From assembly GCA_000308255.3 (NCBI GenBank), contig HG326666.1, positions 147,265-211,264 of the forward strand: DNA of 64,000 bases, given 5' to 3'. Of the stretch, positions 44,113 to 52,569 are shown one piece after another (the first letter of the stretch is position 1; each line of letters opens with the position of its first letter). This DNA is from Anaerococcus pacaensis 9403502. Its GTDB lineage: Bacteria; Bacillota; Clostridia; Tissierellales; Peptoniphilaceae. The position numbers and the translations under genes are program-made. Under the pieces are notes generated by a model, which worked only from the letters and a program-made list of their open reading frames with translations, ran no database searches and was not told where the DNA came from.

Positions 44113-44144
44113 CTAATACCCACATTTGATAAAATTTATCAAAA

Positions 44145-44582
44145 TTATTTTTTAAATTCAACAAGCGCTGTGGCCTCATATATCAAAACGACTTCGCCCT
44201 CTGGATCGTAGGCTGTGAGTTTATTGGTGACAAAACCATCTTGGCCTGCTTTTCTTTCGAGAAGCTTCGTGGTTTCGACCTTTATGGTGTAAAAAGTGTC
44301 AGGATAAATTGGCAAGAGCCAACTCGCATTATCTACTCGTACTCCGCATATCATGCCCTCTTCATCAATGCGGGTCTTTACCCACTGGCCCCAAAAGACA
44401 GTATTGGCCCAAGACCCGCTAGCTATTATCCTTCCAAAACGTGATTTTTCTGCAGCCTTTTTGTCTACATGTATAGGACGAGGGTCATATCTTTTCCCCG
44501 CTTCTATTATTTCTTCTTCTGTAAAAGATATGGGCTCGATATCATCAAATACCATCCCAACTTCATATTCATCAAAATACAT
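44145..44582 (-). CDS. MaoC-like hot-dog dehydratase
   Basis: 145 residues. The single hot-dog domain shows the (R)-hydratase motif region around RYDPRPIHVDKKAAEKSRFG and IIASGSWANT, with the Asp/His pair of the MaoC family. Such proteins hydrate or dehydrate enoyl thioesters. The neighbouring genes do not belong to a fatty-acid pathway, so the substrate is unknown. GAGGTGA precedes the ATG. Stop lies 97 bases before the superoxide dismutase start. Confidence 0.8.
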   Translation of the reverse strand: MYFDEYEVGMVFDDIEPISFTEEEIIEAGKRYDPRPIHVDKKAAEKSRFGRIIASGSWANTVFWGQWVKTRIDEEGMICGVRVDNASWLLPIYPDTFYTIKVETTKLLERKAGQDGFVTNKLTAYDPEGEVVLIYEATALVEFKK

Positions 44583-44647
44583 ATCTTCACCTCAAGCTAT
44601 ACTTACCCAATTATTTCTAAAGAAAAAGCACCCAGCTGGGTGCAAAA

Positions 44648-44941
44648 TTATATATACTGTGCCAATACTATAGTTAATATTATAGGCCCTATGATGACTG
44701 TAGCTACTAGTAAAAATTCCATCACATTTAGTGATAAGAATCCTACTTGAAAAAGTATGGCTTCTACAACAAATACTAGACCAAGGATGATATATGCTCT
44801 ACCTACATCTTTAGCTAATTTATCTAAATCATCAATCTTTGATAGATTGACTCCATTTAGTAAATGTAACATCTTTTTTTGTCTAAACTTCATCCCTAAA
44901 ACTATAAAAGTTAGGCCACAAAGAAGACTTACTATTAACAT
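44648..44941 (-). CDS. Small membrane protein, DUF3784-like
   Basis: 97 residues with helices at about 1-18, 48-66 and 70-95, and a basic loop (KFRQKKMLHLLNGVN) after the first. The pattern of a first helix, a soluble loop and two further helices recalls DUF3784 proteins of Bacillota. A GGAG site precedes the ATG. Nothing around it suggests a function. Confidence 0.55.
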   Translation of the reverse strand: MLIVSLLCGLTFIVLGMKFRQKKMLHLLNGVNLSKIDDLDKLAKDVGRAYIILGLVFVVEAILFQVGFLSLNVMEFLLVATVIIGPIILTIVLAQYI

Positions 44942-45062
44942 ACTATCTCCTTATTTATTCTCAGAGGATCCTGTAACTTAGTATCTTAGGCTAATTATAT
45001 CATAATTAATAAATCATATCTAGCGGTGTATTTAATAAATTATGGATGCTTGTATGTTGAGC

Positions 45063-45689
45063 TTAAGAATTCTTTGATGATTCTATAGCCATTTTAATAT
45101 TTTCTTTTAATTTATCTTTTTGCTCTTGTGGTATAAGAGCACCTTCAATTGGGTCACCAATGATTTTGCCGTTTTTATCAACTACGATTGTAGTTGGATA
45201 GGCAAATATTGTTTCTAGGTAGTCCTTCATATCTCCTTCGTAATCTACTGCCAGTGCCTTGTATGTTGGTTTTTTGTCAGCAATGATTCGATCAAAGGCT
45301 TCTTTTGTTGATTCATCGTAATTTACATCTGTACACATAGAGATAAATTCGACGCCTTCTTCTTTATGAAGTTCGTCAGCCAGATTATTTAGCTCATCCA
45401 TTTCCTCTATACAAGCAGAACAGCCTGTAAACCAAAGATTTATTACTGTAGCATTATTTTTTTCTATATCGGCTATACCATAGTCGCCACCATTTTGATC
45501 TTTGGCTGTAAACACTGGGAGCTTTGTTTTAGTCGCTCCCATATTAGATGGTTCTTCGATTGGTAGGTTTTCGCTAACTACATTGGCCCCTTCTGGAATG
45601 GCCATGTCTTTAGGACTAGCCTCTTTGTTTCCGCAGGCAGCTAGAGTGAGCCCTGCCATTATTATTAGTGTTTTACTTACTTTTTTCAT
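45063..45689 (-). CDS. TlpA/ResA-like thioredoxin-fold lipoprotein
   Basis: 208 residues. The leader ends in LAACGN (Cys19), giving a membrane-tethered extracellular protein. The redoxin domain carries C90-S-A-C93 in NLWFTGCSAC followed by the FISMCTDVNYDE and YPTTIVVDKNGKI segments (cis-Pro region). It should exchange thiols/disulfides outside the membrane. The start overlaps the end of the polyferredoxin gene by 17 bases with an AAGGAGC site, so electrons may come from that protein. Confidence 0.88.
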   Translation of the reverse strand: MKKVSKTLIIMAGLTLAACGNKEASPKDMAIPEGANVVSENLPIEEPSNMGATKTKLPVFTAKDQNGGDYGIADIEKNNATVINLWFTGCSACIEEMDELNNLADELHKEEGVEFISMCTDVNYDESTKEAFDRIIADKKPTYKALAVDYEGDMKDYLETIFAYPTTIVVDKNGKIIGDPIEGALIPQEQKDKLKENIKMAIESSKNS

Positions 45690-46554
45690 TTACTATTTGC
45701 TCCTTATTTGTTATTTCTCTAAACATAGAGGTAGATATGGCCTTAGTTGGGCAAGATTTGACACAATCGCCACATCTGATGCATTCGTGGTGGCAAGAGT
45801 CCTTCCTTATATCCACATCCATCTTACATACCCTAGCACATTTGCCACAGTCAATACATTTGTGCTCATTTACATCGATCTGGTAGAAGCTATATTTATT
45901 AAAGAATGAATAAAATGCTCCTAGTGGGCATATCCACTTGCAAAATGGCCTGTAATATAAGACCGATAGGATGCTTGTAGCTATGAGTATGCCAAGCTTC
46001 CAATTAAACAGAGTTCCCATACCTAGCCTTAGCTTTGGATTGGCAAGAGCTAGCGGAAAGGCCCCTTCGAGGATTCCTTGTGGGCAGATGTATTTGCAGA
46101 AGTATGGAGGAATTACTTCATATACATCGCGCAGGACTAGGCCCAAGGCTATGATTAAGCTAAAGAGAATACCATATTTAATATATCGAAGTGGCCAGAG
46201 TTTTTTTGTCGAAAACTTAGGGCTTGGTATTTTGTGGAGGATGTCTTGGACTAGGCCAAAGGGACAAAGAAATCCACATATGAGCCTACCAACCATAACT
46301 CCAAAAAATGCCATCATTCCAAATACATAGTAGGAAAACCTGTATTTCTTAGCGCCCATTACTGCTTGAAGGCTCCCGATTGGACAAGAGCCCAGCGCAC
46401 CCGGACATGAATAGCAATTTAGGCCTGGCAGGCAGACTTTTTTGGCTGGCCCTGTATAAATCTTTCCTTTAAAAAAGTTTGGTATATGTAGATTGTAGGC
46501 AAGGGCTACCAGAGCTTGGATTTTGAGTCGGCCGAGGCTTCTTAGCTTATCCAA
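45673..46554 (-). CDS. Membrane polyferredoxin (NapH/NosR-like 4Fe-4S protein)
   Basis: 293 residues starting at TTG 46554, which overlaps the upstream peptide gene by eight bases (TTGGATAA). Residues 41-60 (CLPGLNCYSCPGALGSCPIG) precede four or five membrane helices with CGFLCPFG and CKWICPLG motifs, typical of NapH/NosR/YccM membrane electron carriers. The C-terminus has two 4Fe-4S ferredoxin motifs (CIDCGKCARVC, CIRCGDCVKSCP). It probably moves electrons across or along the membrane to the TlpA-like lipoprotein. Confidence 0.88.
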   Translation of the reverse strand: MDKLRSLGRLKIQALVALAYNLHIPNFFKGKIYTGPAKKVCLPGLNCYSCPGALGSCPIGSLQAVMGAKKYRFSYYVFGMMAFFGVMVGRLICGFLCPFGLVQDILHKIPSPKFSTKKLWPLRYIKYGILFSLIIALGLVLRDVYEVIPPYFCKYICPQGILEGAFPLALANPKLRLGMGTLFNWKLGILIATSILSVLYYRPFCKWICPLGAFYSFFNKYSFYQIDVNEHKCIDCGKCARVCKMDVDIRKDSCHHECIRCGDCVKSCPTKAISTSMFREITNKEQIVNEKSK

Positions 46555-46693
46555 TGCCTATACACTCCAAGCATAGTTTTACAGCTTTATTGAGGACAGT
46601 ATTTGCCTCACCTCTATATGTCCCATATACCATAAAGACAAGGGAGGTGAGGAGTATTAAATTTCTTACAATTTTTCTATCAATTTTTATCAT
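46547..46693 (-). CDS. CD1871A-family CXXC small membrane protein
   Basis: 48 residues, overlooked by length cut-offs. It reads MIKIDRKIVRN, one hydrophobic helix (LILLTSLVFMVYGTYRGE), then NTVLNKAVKLCLECIGIG. The ending CLECIGIG with a Cys pair, and the YRGE-x-xTVL segment, match the CD1871A-type CXXC peptides of anaerobic Bacillota. GAGG precedes the ATG. It overlaps the TTG start of the polyferredoxin gene by eight bases, so the three proteins are made together. The Cys pair would face the outside if the N-terminus is inside, fitting a thiol relay. Confidence 0.85.
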   Translation of the reverse strand: MIKIDRKIVRNLILLTSLVFMVYGTYRGEANTVLNKAVKLCLECIGIG

Positions 46694-46740
46694 ATCGTTA
46701 CCTCTATGATAATCTTAGCAAATAGTTTATTAATTTCATG

Positions 46741-47853
46741 TTAAGCTTGATTAAATATTATCAAAAATTTGCTACCCTGAGGTTTATTGTCTACTACTCT
46801 AATCTTTGCGCCTAGGCTTTCGGCTAGTTGTTTGGATAAGGCAAGGCCAATGCCAAAGCCTTCTGCACCTCTAGAATTGTCTGCCTGGTAGAAAAGATCA
46901 AAGACTTTTTGCTTTTGCTCATTAGTCATCCCTAGACCAGTATCCGCCACTTCAATGATAGTTTTTGTCTTATCTGAGCTTGCAGATATTGCTATAGTTC
47001 CTGATTGCTGGTTGTATTTGACAGCATTCTGGATGATATTAAACATCAATCTTTGGAAAAGCGCATCGTCTGTTTTTAGAGTCAGATTGCTGTTGATATT
47101 TATAGTCACATCAATATTCTTCTCATCTATCCTATCTTCTAAGTCAAATAATATTTCTTCGATAATTTCTCTTATATATACAGTAGTTAAACTCACATGT
47201 TGGTTTCTAGAAAACATGAGGACAGAGTCGATGAGATTTTTTAGCTTTTCTAAATTGTCATCGATTTTATCGATAAAGACGGCCGTATCTGGATCAGTAT
47301 TTTTTCGCCTAAAGACATCGACCTGGGCCTTCATCACAGCCACTGGTGTTCTAAGTTCGTGGGCGACATTGGATGAGAAATCTTTTTGCTTCTTATAGTC
47401 CCTATAAATCCTTGCCATCAGCCTATTAAAGCTATAGGCCAAGTCTTCGATTTCACTAGACCCTGATTCGACCAATTGGTTTTCGGCAAATGTCTCAGGA
47501 CGCTCGATATCTATTTTTGCTATATTTCTTTGCAAATCACGCAGCGGTGCGAGGATTCTTGAAATGATAAGAGCAAAGATTAAAGAGCCTATGATAATCA
47601 CAAGGCCCATGACAACAAAGGTATAAATCCTAAAGTCAGCAGTAGATTGCAAATGGGCATTATTTACAGTAACCACCATTGAATTCCTATAAGAAGGCAT
47701 CCATCTATTAATCTCCGCCAGCATTTGTTCGGTCATTTGGATTTGCTTTTGGTTAATCATGTAATTTGTGATGGTAATCATTGCGATAAAAATTATTACA
47801 ACCGCAGCTATTAGCTTAAAAACTATCGACCTATAAAATTTATCATTCTTCAT
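46741..47853 (-). CDS. Two-component sensor histidine kinase
   Basis: 370 residues from ATG 47853; a TTG 21 bases earlier is the alternative. One helix at about 10-30, an extracellular loop of only about 45 residues, a second helix, then a HAMP linker, HisKA with the phospho-acceptor His (NVAHELRTPVAV), and HATPase boxes N (NIIQNAVKYN), G1 (VADTGLGM), G2 (GFGIGLALSK). It overlaps the response-regulator stop by 11 bases. The signal is unknown; the neighbouring redox module is a possible target. Confidence 0.92.
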   Translation of the reverse strand: MKNDKFYRSIVFKLIAAVVIIFIAMITITNYMINQKQIQMTEQMLAEINRWMPSYRNSMVVTVNNAHLQSTADFRIYTFVVMGLVIIIGSLIFALIISRILAPLRDLQRNIAKIDIERPETFAENQLVESGSSEIEDLAYSFNRLMARIYRDYKKQKDFSSNVAHELRTPVAVMKAQVDVFRRKNTDPDTAVFIDKIDDNLEKLKNLIDSVLMFSRNQHVSLTTVYIREIIEEILFDLEDRIDEKNIDVTININSNLTLKTDDALFQRLMFNIIQNAVKYNQQSGTIAISASSDKTKTIIEVADTGLGMTNEQKQKVFDLFYQADNSRGAEGFGIGLALSKQLAESLGAKIRVVDNKPQGSKFLIIFNQA

Positions 47854-48514
47854 GAAGCCTATATCCCTTGCCAATCACATTTTCTATTTTATTCTCCCCG
47901 CTGGCTTCTTTAATTTTCTTGCGAAGTGATGACATATGGACCCTCACAGAATTAGAAAAACTATCCGCATTAGAATCCCAAACATGGTCTATCAGTTCTT
48001 CACTTGATACATATCTTTTTCTATTTAAGAATAAGTATTCGAGTATTCCAGTTTCCTTGGCTGTGAGATTAAGTTTCTCACCCTTATAAAAAGCCTCACG
48101 GCTAGAAGTATCAAAGCTAATACCAGCTGCCTCAAGGATTGTATACTCAGTAATGGATTTGCGGCGCAAAAGTACACGCATTCTTGCATCAAGCTCCTTT
48201 AAGTCAAAGGGTTTTACCATATAATCATTGGCCCCAGTATCAAGACCCTTCACCCTATCATCTATATCCCCACGGGCTGTGAGCATGATGATATTTACTT
48301 CATTATTAAACTTGCGAATCTCATCAAGAACCTCAAAGCCATCTTTTTTTGGCAAATTGATATCAAGGATGATCACATCGTAGTTTTCTATATAAGCAAG
48401 ATCTACCGCCTCTTCACCATCGTAGGCCTTATCAACTGCATAGCCATACATGGAAAGGCCTTCTTCTAATAGGTCTATCAGGTCTAGGTCATCTTCTACT
48501 ACTAATACACGCAT
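47843..48514 (-). CDS. OmpR-family response regulator
   Basis: 223 residues. The receiver domain has the acidic pair D8/D9, phospho-acceptor D51 (IILDINLP) and the K in KPFDLKELD; the C-terminal winged helix (NLTAKETGILEYLF, VRVHMSSLRKKI) is of the OmpR/PhoB type. GGAGGGA precedes the ATG. It is the first gene of the pair with the kinase above. Confidence 0.94.
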   Translation of the reverse strand: MRVLVVEDDLDLIDLLEEGLSMYGYAVDKAYDGEEAVDLAYIENYDVIILDINLPKKDGFEVLDEIRKFNNEVNIIMLTARGDIDDRVKGLDTGANDYMVKPFDLKELDARMRVLLRRKSITEYTILEAAGISFDTSSREAFYKGEKLNLTAKETGILEYLFLNRKRYVSSEELIDHVWDSNADSFSNSVRVHMSSLRKKIKEASGENKIENVIGKGYRLHEE

Positions 48515-48602
48515 ATTTCCCTCCTTTTTTATTTATTATATAGTATTTGTGATTAATTTTTCTTAAAGAAACACTATTAGTTGTCTTAATTTGTTTATGA
48601 AT

Positions 48603-48644
48603 AAAAAAACAGAGGGCCATTGGAAAACTCCACATAACCCTCTG
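48603..48644 (-). terminator. Rho-independent terminator of the DUF4130/radical SAM operon
   Basis: CAGAGGG and CCCTCTG flank a 21-base loop; on the minus strand TTTTTTTATT follows. It lies about 130 bases after the stop at 48776. The stretch 48645-48775 shows no gene. Confidence 0.8.
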
Positions 48645-48775
48645 ATAATTCATAATATTTCATTACGCATGGCAAATCCTAAATGTCTAGGCCATGGCTG
48701 ATGGTTCACTTATTATAATCTGCAATTATTCTCATCCACTAGCTACAATCAGAAAATACACAAGCTAGATAGAGA

Positions 48776-49501
48776 TTAATCCCTATTCTTTTCGGGCAGA
48801 TATTTCCAATACTTCTTGGGCATATTGCTAACCATCAATTTATGGTTCTTCCTCTCATCAATCCCGATAGCATCATAAAATCCCACCCAAGCCTCTCGAA
48901 AGATTTCTTCTCTATCGGAGTCGATAGCGTTCATTTCTAGTATCTCGACCTCTTCATAAGAGCCTTTGATACAAAGACTTGCCTTTTTCCTATTTTTATC
49001 ATAAATAATAAATTTCTCAGCTGGCATTCTTGCTAGAAAGTGGCTGGTTAGGTGTTGTAGTAGGTCGTGTTCGGGTTCGATTTCTGCTAGGAGGTAGTCA
49101 TCTTGGATTTCTCTAAATCTTGTGAGCCCCTTGTAGGCATGCCATTCGTGGTGGAAGTTTTTGATGTATGACCTAAATTTCACTGCCCCTTTTTTGGCTG
49201 ATCCAAGGTAGACATTGCCATAGATGAGGCAGGATTTGATGGTGACTGCTATGACTTCTTCTTTGTCGACAAATTTTGTCTTAAAGACCTTGTAGCAATC
49301 GGCGAAAAAATCCTCCCCTATATTGCCTTTGACCGACTGGATGACTCTTTCTGCTTCTACTAGGTCTGTTTTCACATCTTCACTATCTAGAAACCCAACC
49401 TGCTCGCCCCTTGTCTTTATTTCGCAAGTCCCTATTTCCTTATATTTTTCAAATATAACAGTAAAGAGTCCATCAAAGCTGCCATCGTAGTAGTAAATCA
49501 T
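48776..49501 (-). CDS. TIGR03915-type (DUF4130) predicted DNA-metabolism protein
   Basis: 241 residues, soluble. The start IYYYDGSFDGLFTVIFEKY and internal FHHEWHAYKGLTRFREI, HFLARMPAEKFIIYDKNRKKA match the TIGR03915/DUF4130 family, which is encoded next to a radical SAM partner and, in many genomes, linked or fused to a UdgX-like uracil-DNA glycosylase. Here no glycosylase domain is attached and none is seen nearby. It overlaps the radical SAM gene by four bases (ATGA). Function is predicted, not proven. Confidence 0.8.
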   Translation of the reverse strand: MIYYYDGSFDGLFTVIFEKYKEIGTCEIKTRGEQVGFLDSEDVKTDLVEAERVIQSVKGNIGEDFFADCYKVFKTKFVDKEEVIAVTIKSCLIYGNVYLGSAKKGAVKFRSYIKNFHHEWHAYKGLTRFREIQDDYLLAEIEPEHDLLQHLTSHFLARMPAEKFIIYDKNRKKASLCIKGSYEEVEILEMNAIDSDREEIFREAWVGFYDAIGIDERKNHKLMVSNMPKKYWKYLPEKNRD

Positions 49502-50745
49502 GACATACCCTGGTCAAACATTGATAATTGCTGGTAGTTTGGTGCATCTGGAGCGCTCATTAGCTCGCGAAGTTCGTTTTTGTGCCTAAACTTTAGGCCC
49601 TTGTAGACTCCGTTAACTAAGATAAAGTGCTGGGCGCGTTTGGTTGAGATTTTCATTTGCTTTAGATCGCTGTAGGTGATTCGCCTAAATTTGCGAGCGG
49701 CAATTATCCTATTGGCATAGGTCCTGCCAAAGCCTGGGATTTTCATCAATTGATCGTAGGTTGCTGTATTGATTTCAATCGGGAAGCGCTCGATGTTATT
49801 GATTGCCCAATTACTTTTAGGATCAATTCGGAGGTCTAGGTTTGCATCGTTGATGTTTAATATATCATCGGCCTTGAATTTATAGCCACGCATCAAAAAG
49901 TCCGCTTGATAGAGCCTGTGTTCACGAAGGAGAGGTGCTTTTTCGATTCCTTCAGTCCATTTGGATTTTACTACTGGGACAAATCCTGAATAATAAACTC
50001 GTTTGAGTGAATAATTTTGATATAGGCCCTCACTTGCCTTGATGATTTCAAAATCTGTCTCACGATTGGCCCCGATTATCATTTGTGTAGTTTGGCCTGC
50101 AGGCAAAAACTTTGGTGTGTGGGCGAATTTTTGCCTTTCAGCTCCATAAACCATAAGTTCATTTTTTACATCTCCCATTGGACGGACAATATCTTTTATC
50201 TTCTTCTCTGGGGCGAGCTCTGAGAGGGCCTTCTGTGTAGGGAGCTCTATATTTATACTCATACGGTCGACTAATAAGCCCATTTGTTTTACCAAATCTG
50301 GGCTTGCTCCAGGGATGGCCTTCATGTGAATGTAGCCATTAAAATTGTATTTATTTCTAAGCAAAAGGCCGACCTTGATGATCTGCTCCATGGTATAGTC
50401 TGGGTTTTTGATGATGCCAGATGATAAAAAGAGGCCTTCTATGTAGTTTCTGCGATAGAAATTCATAGTAAGGTCTGCTATTTCTTCTGGAGTAAAGGTG
50501 GCTCGTACTGTGTCATTTTCCCTGCGGTTGATGCAATACTCGCAGTTATATATGCAATTATTGGTCATGAGGATTTTAAGAAGCGATATACATCTCCCAT
50601 CCTCAGACCATGAGTGGCATATGCCACCCATTGACCCATTGCCTAGGCCAGCATTAGTATTTTTTCTATTTGAACCACTAGATGAGCAGCTTACATCATA
50701 CTTGGCTGCATCAGCTAAAATTTCAAGTTTTTCTTTTATATCCAT
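49498..50745 (-). CDS. TIGR03916-type radical SAM protein, predicted DNA modification/repair
   Basis: 415 residues. The radical SAM cluster motif is CIYNCEYC (Cx3Cx2C) near residue 65, preceded by an unusual Cys- and Gly-rich N-terminus (KYDVSCSSSGSNRKNTNAG). The C-terminus carries a helix-hairpin-helix DNA-binding element (YDQLMKIPGFGRTYANRIIA). This domain order is that of the TIGR03916 family, the constant partner of TIGR03915. It probably performs radical chemistry on nucleic acid; the reaction is unknown. Confidence 0.85.
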   Translation of the reverse strand: MDIKEKLEILADAAKYDVSCSSSGSNRKNTNAGLGNGSMGGICHSWSEDGRCISLLKILMTNNCIYNCEYCINRRENDTVRATFTPEEIADLTMNFYRRNYIEGLFLSSGIIKNPDYTMEQIIKVGLLLRNKYNFNGYIHMKAIPGASPDLVKQMGLLVDRMSINIELPTQKALSELAPEKKIKDIVRPMGDVKNELMVYGAERQKFAHTPKFLPAGQTTQMIIGANRETDFEIIKASEGLYQNYSLKRVYYSGFVPVVKSKWTEGIEKAPLLREHRLYQADFLMRGYKFKADDILNINDANLDLRIDPKSNWAINNIERFPIEINTATYDQLMKIPGFGRTYANRIIAARKFRRITYSDLKQMKISTKRAQHFILVNGVYKGLKFRHKNELRELMSAPDAPNYQQLSMFDQGMS

Positions 50746-50984
50746 AATAATATTTCCTTAATATTGATGGACGCGTATAAAAATTTCTCGTACAATCATT
50801 ATACTTTTTGGTCACTTATTGTCTATTAGATTCTTTATTTATCTTTAGCAATAATTATCAAAAAGTTTTGTATATTTAACCTTCCGACTTTAATCCCCCA
50901 AAAAACCAGAACCAATTTACAATTCTAGAAGTGGTAAAAGCTAAGAGCCTTGGTCCAACATATTTAAATTTGGCCATTTACGGG

Positions 50985-50990
50985 TATAAT
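50985..50990 (+). promoter_or_regulatory. Candidate -10 box of the PepSY lipoprotein gene
   Basis: GGTATAATG lies 43 bases before the ATG at 51033. The -35 region (ATTTAA) is poor, so confidence is limited. The rest of the 287-base gap 50746-51032, between divergent genes, shows nothing else. Confidence 0.4.
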
Positions 50991-51032
50991 GTCTACCGTT
51001 AGTCAATACGACATAAACTGTAAGGAGAGAAT

Positions 51033-51674
51033 ATGAAAAACAAGAAAATTTATGCAGCACTTCTAGCAACTAGTCTTATCTTTGCTGGATGCTCAAATGA
51101 AAACAACAAAACTGTAGAACCAACCCCTACTCAAACCCAACAAGTAGATCCTAACGAAAAGGCAACTACAGAAAACACTACCGATACAGCTACTAATAAT
51201 ACATCTGAAACAGCTACAACAAATGTTACTGATGATGATAATACAAAAGATCATTCAAAAACTCCAGAAGTTGGAATCACTATGTATGAGGCTATCGATA
51301 AGATGGCTGAACACTTCGGCCTAGAATCTATCGGCATCGAAAGTGTAGAGCTAGATGAAGATAATGGATTCTATAAATATCAAATCGATGGATATCTTGA
51401 TGGCACAGAATATGATGCAAGTATAGATGCCAATACCGGCGAAATCCTCTCATCTGAAGCAGATGGCGATGACAATCATGATGAAGTAATTGATATCAAC
51501 AACATCATCAGCCCAGAAGAAGCAATGGAGGCAGCACTTGATGGACAAGAAGGTGCCTATGTATATGAATGGGACCTATCCATTGATGATGGTAAGACCA
51601 AATATGAGATTGATGTTGAAAATGGATCAGACAAAGAAGTAGATGCCCTAACAGGTGAAGTATACGACGATTAA
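51033..51674 (+). CDS. PepSY-domain lipoprotein
   Basis: 213 residues. The leader ends in FAGCSN. A Thr/Asn-rich linker of about 60 residues is followed by two PepSY-like repeats (ITMYEAIDKMAEHFG...YDASIDANTGEIL and ISPEEAMEAALDGQEG...YEIDVENGSDKEVDALTGEV). PepSY lipoproteins sit outside the membrane and are thought to inhibit peptidases or act as sensors. AAGGAGAG precedes the ATG and a terminator follows, so it is monocistronic. Confidence 0.85.
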   Translation: MKNKKIYAALLATSLIFAGCSNENNKTVEPTPTQTQQVDPNEKATTENTTDTATNNTSETATTNVTDDDNTKDHSKTPEVGITMYEAIDKMAEHFGLESIGIESVELDEDNGFYKYQIDGYLDGTEYDASIDANTGEILSSEADGDDNHDEVIDINNIISPEEAMEAALDGQEGAYVYEWDLSIDDGKTKYEIDVENGSDKEVDALTGEVYDD

Positions 51675-51696
51675 TAAAAGGCTAAGGCTTATAACA

Positions 51697-51723
51697 ACTA
51701 CCGCCCTACGCGGTAGTTTTTTT
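51697..51723 (+). terminator. Rho-independent terminator of the PepSY gene
   Basis: ACTACCG, loop CCCTACG, CGGTAGT followed by TTTTTT; 23 bases after the stop. Confidence 0.92.
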
Positions 51724-51779
51724 ATACTTGTAATTTCCTCCAAATATTATAAAATATTATCTATAACAAGGAGGTTGTT

Positions 51780-52388
51780 ATGAAAATTATTAGAATTTTA
51801 GCTCTATCTCTAGGCCTAAGCCTAGTAGCATGCGGCAACCAAGCAAATGACCCCGCTGAAAGTCCTGTTGTAGCAGAAAATACAACAGATGAGGCAAGTA
51901 CTAATGAAAATAACGAAATGACTGATACAACAGAAAATGTAGAATCTACCACCATAGATGTTAACAGAGAAAAGGAACAAGTTAGCGAAAAGGCAGACGA
52001 AACAGAAACTAGCGAAGATAATTCACTAAAAGATGGTTCCTATGTGGCAACTCTAATGGCTGAGGCAGCTGGAGAAAGAAATCCGGACTATGACTACGCT
52101 ACAGCCTATAATGTTCAAGCAAACGACTCTTCCCTAGTTGTCGCAGGCAGCTTTGACTACAGAGCCGAGCCAAACAACTACGAAGCAGTCGACCAACTTG
52201 AGAATTCAACCTATGAATTTGCCACAAATGCTGATACAGTATATCAAGCAGTTGGCGGCCTGGCTGAGCCAGAAATCTTTAGCCCAGCAGAATTTAACAG
52301 CTTCTATCAAGACGTCAAGGACTCAGGCCTCGGCCTCATTATAGAAGTAGAAAATGGAATAGTAAAGACCGTTAGTGTCTCTTCATAA
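51780..52388 (+). CDS. Lipoprotein of unknown function
   Basis: 202 residues. The signal peptide ends in LVACGN. A Glu/Thr/Asn-rich linker runs to about residue 82, followed by a roughly 120-residue domain (DGSYVATLMAEAAGERNPDY... to TVSVSS) that I cannot place; the DGSYVA start loosely recalls FMN-binding-type extracellular domains but the phosphothreonine motif is absent. An AGGAGG precedes the ATG. MITE-like copy 3 begins five bases after its stop. Confidence 0.65.
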   Translation: MKIIRILALSLGLSLVACGNQANDPAESPVVAENTTDEASTNENNEMTDTTENVESTTIDVNREKEQVSEKADETETSEDNSLKDGSYVATLMAEAAGERNPDYDYATAYNVQANDSSLVVAGSFDYRAEPNNYEAVDQLENSTYEFATNADTVYQAVGGLAEPEIFSPAEFNSFYQDVKDSGLGLIIEVENGIVKTVSVSS

Positions 52389-52392
52389 AATA

Positions 52393-52566
52393 AGGGGATG
52401 TTGAAAATAGATAAATTGTTCCAATATCATTCGAGCACCCTCCCAGATAGTGTCTCAGTTCGCCGACGGGCTAAAAGCCTCCATGAGCCGGCGGGCTTAA
52501 TGTCAAACTTTCTGTGAGTGCACTCTAATGATGGAACAATAATTATCTATTTATTTGCAACAATCC
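52393..52566. repeat. MITE-like hairpin repeat, copy 3 (double core)
   Basis: 174 bp between convergent genes. The outer arms match copies 1 and 2, with a one-base loss in GTTGAAAATAG. The core contains both versions in tandem: CAGTTCGCCGACGGGCTAAA as in copy 1, then GCCTCCATGAGCCGGCGGGC as in copy 2. It may act as the shared transcript end for both neighbours. Confidence 0.88.
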
Positions 52567-52569
52567 CTT

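Noticed and set aside
44125..44143. TTTGATAAA-A-TTTATCAAA as a terminator of the MaoC-like gene
   Set aside because: The stem is AT-only and no T-run follows on the minus strand; a regulatory palindrome at the next promoter is a better reading.
47854..47874. Upstream TTG start for the sensor kinase at 46741
   Set aside because: It would add seven residues (MARDIGF) with no better ribosome site; ATG at 47853 gives the usual short cytoplasmic lead before the first helix.
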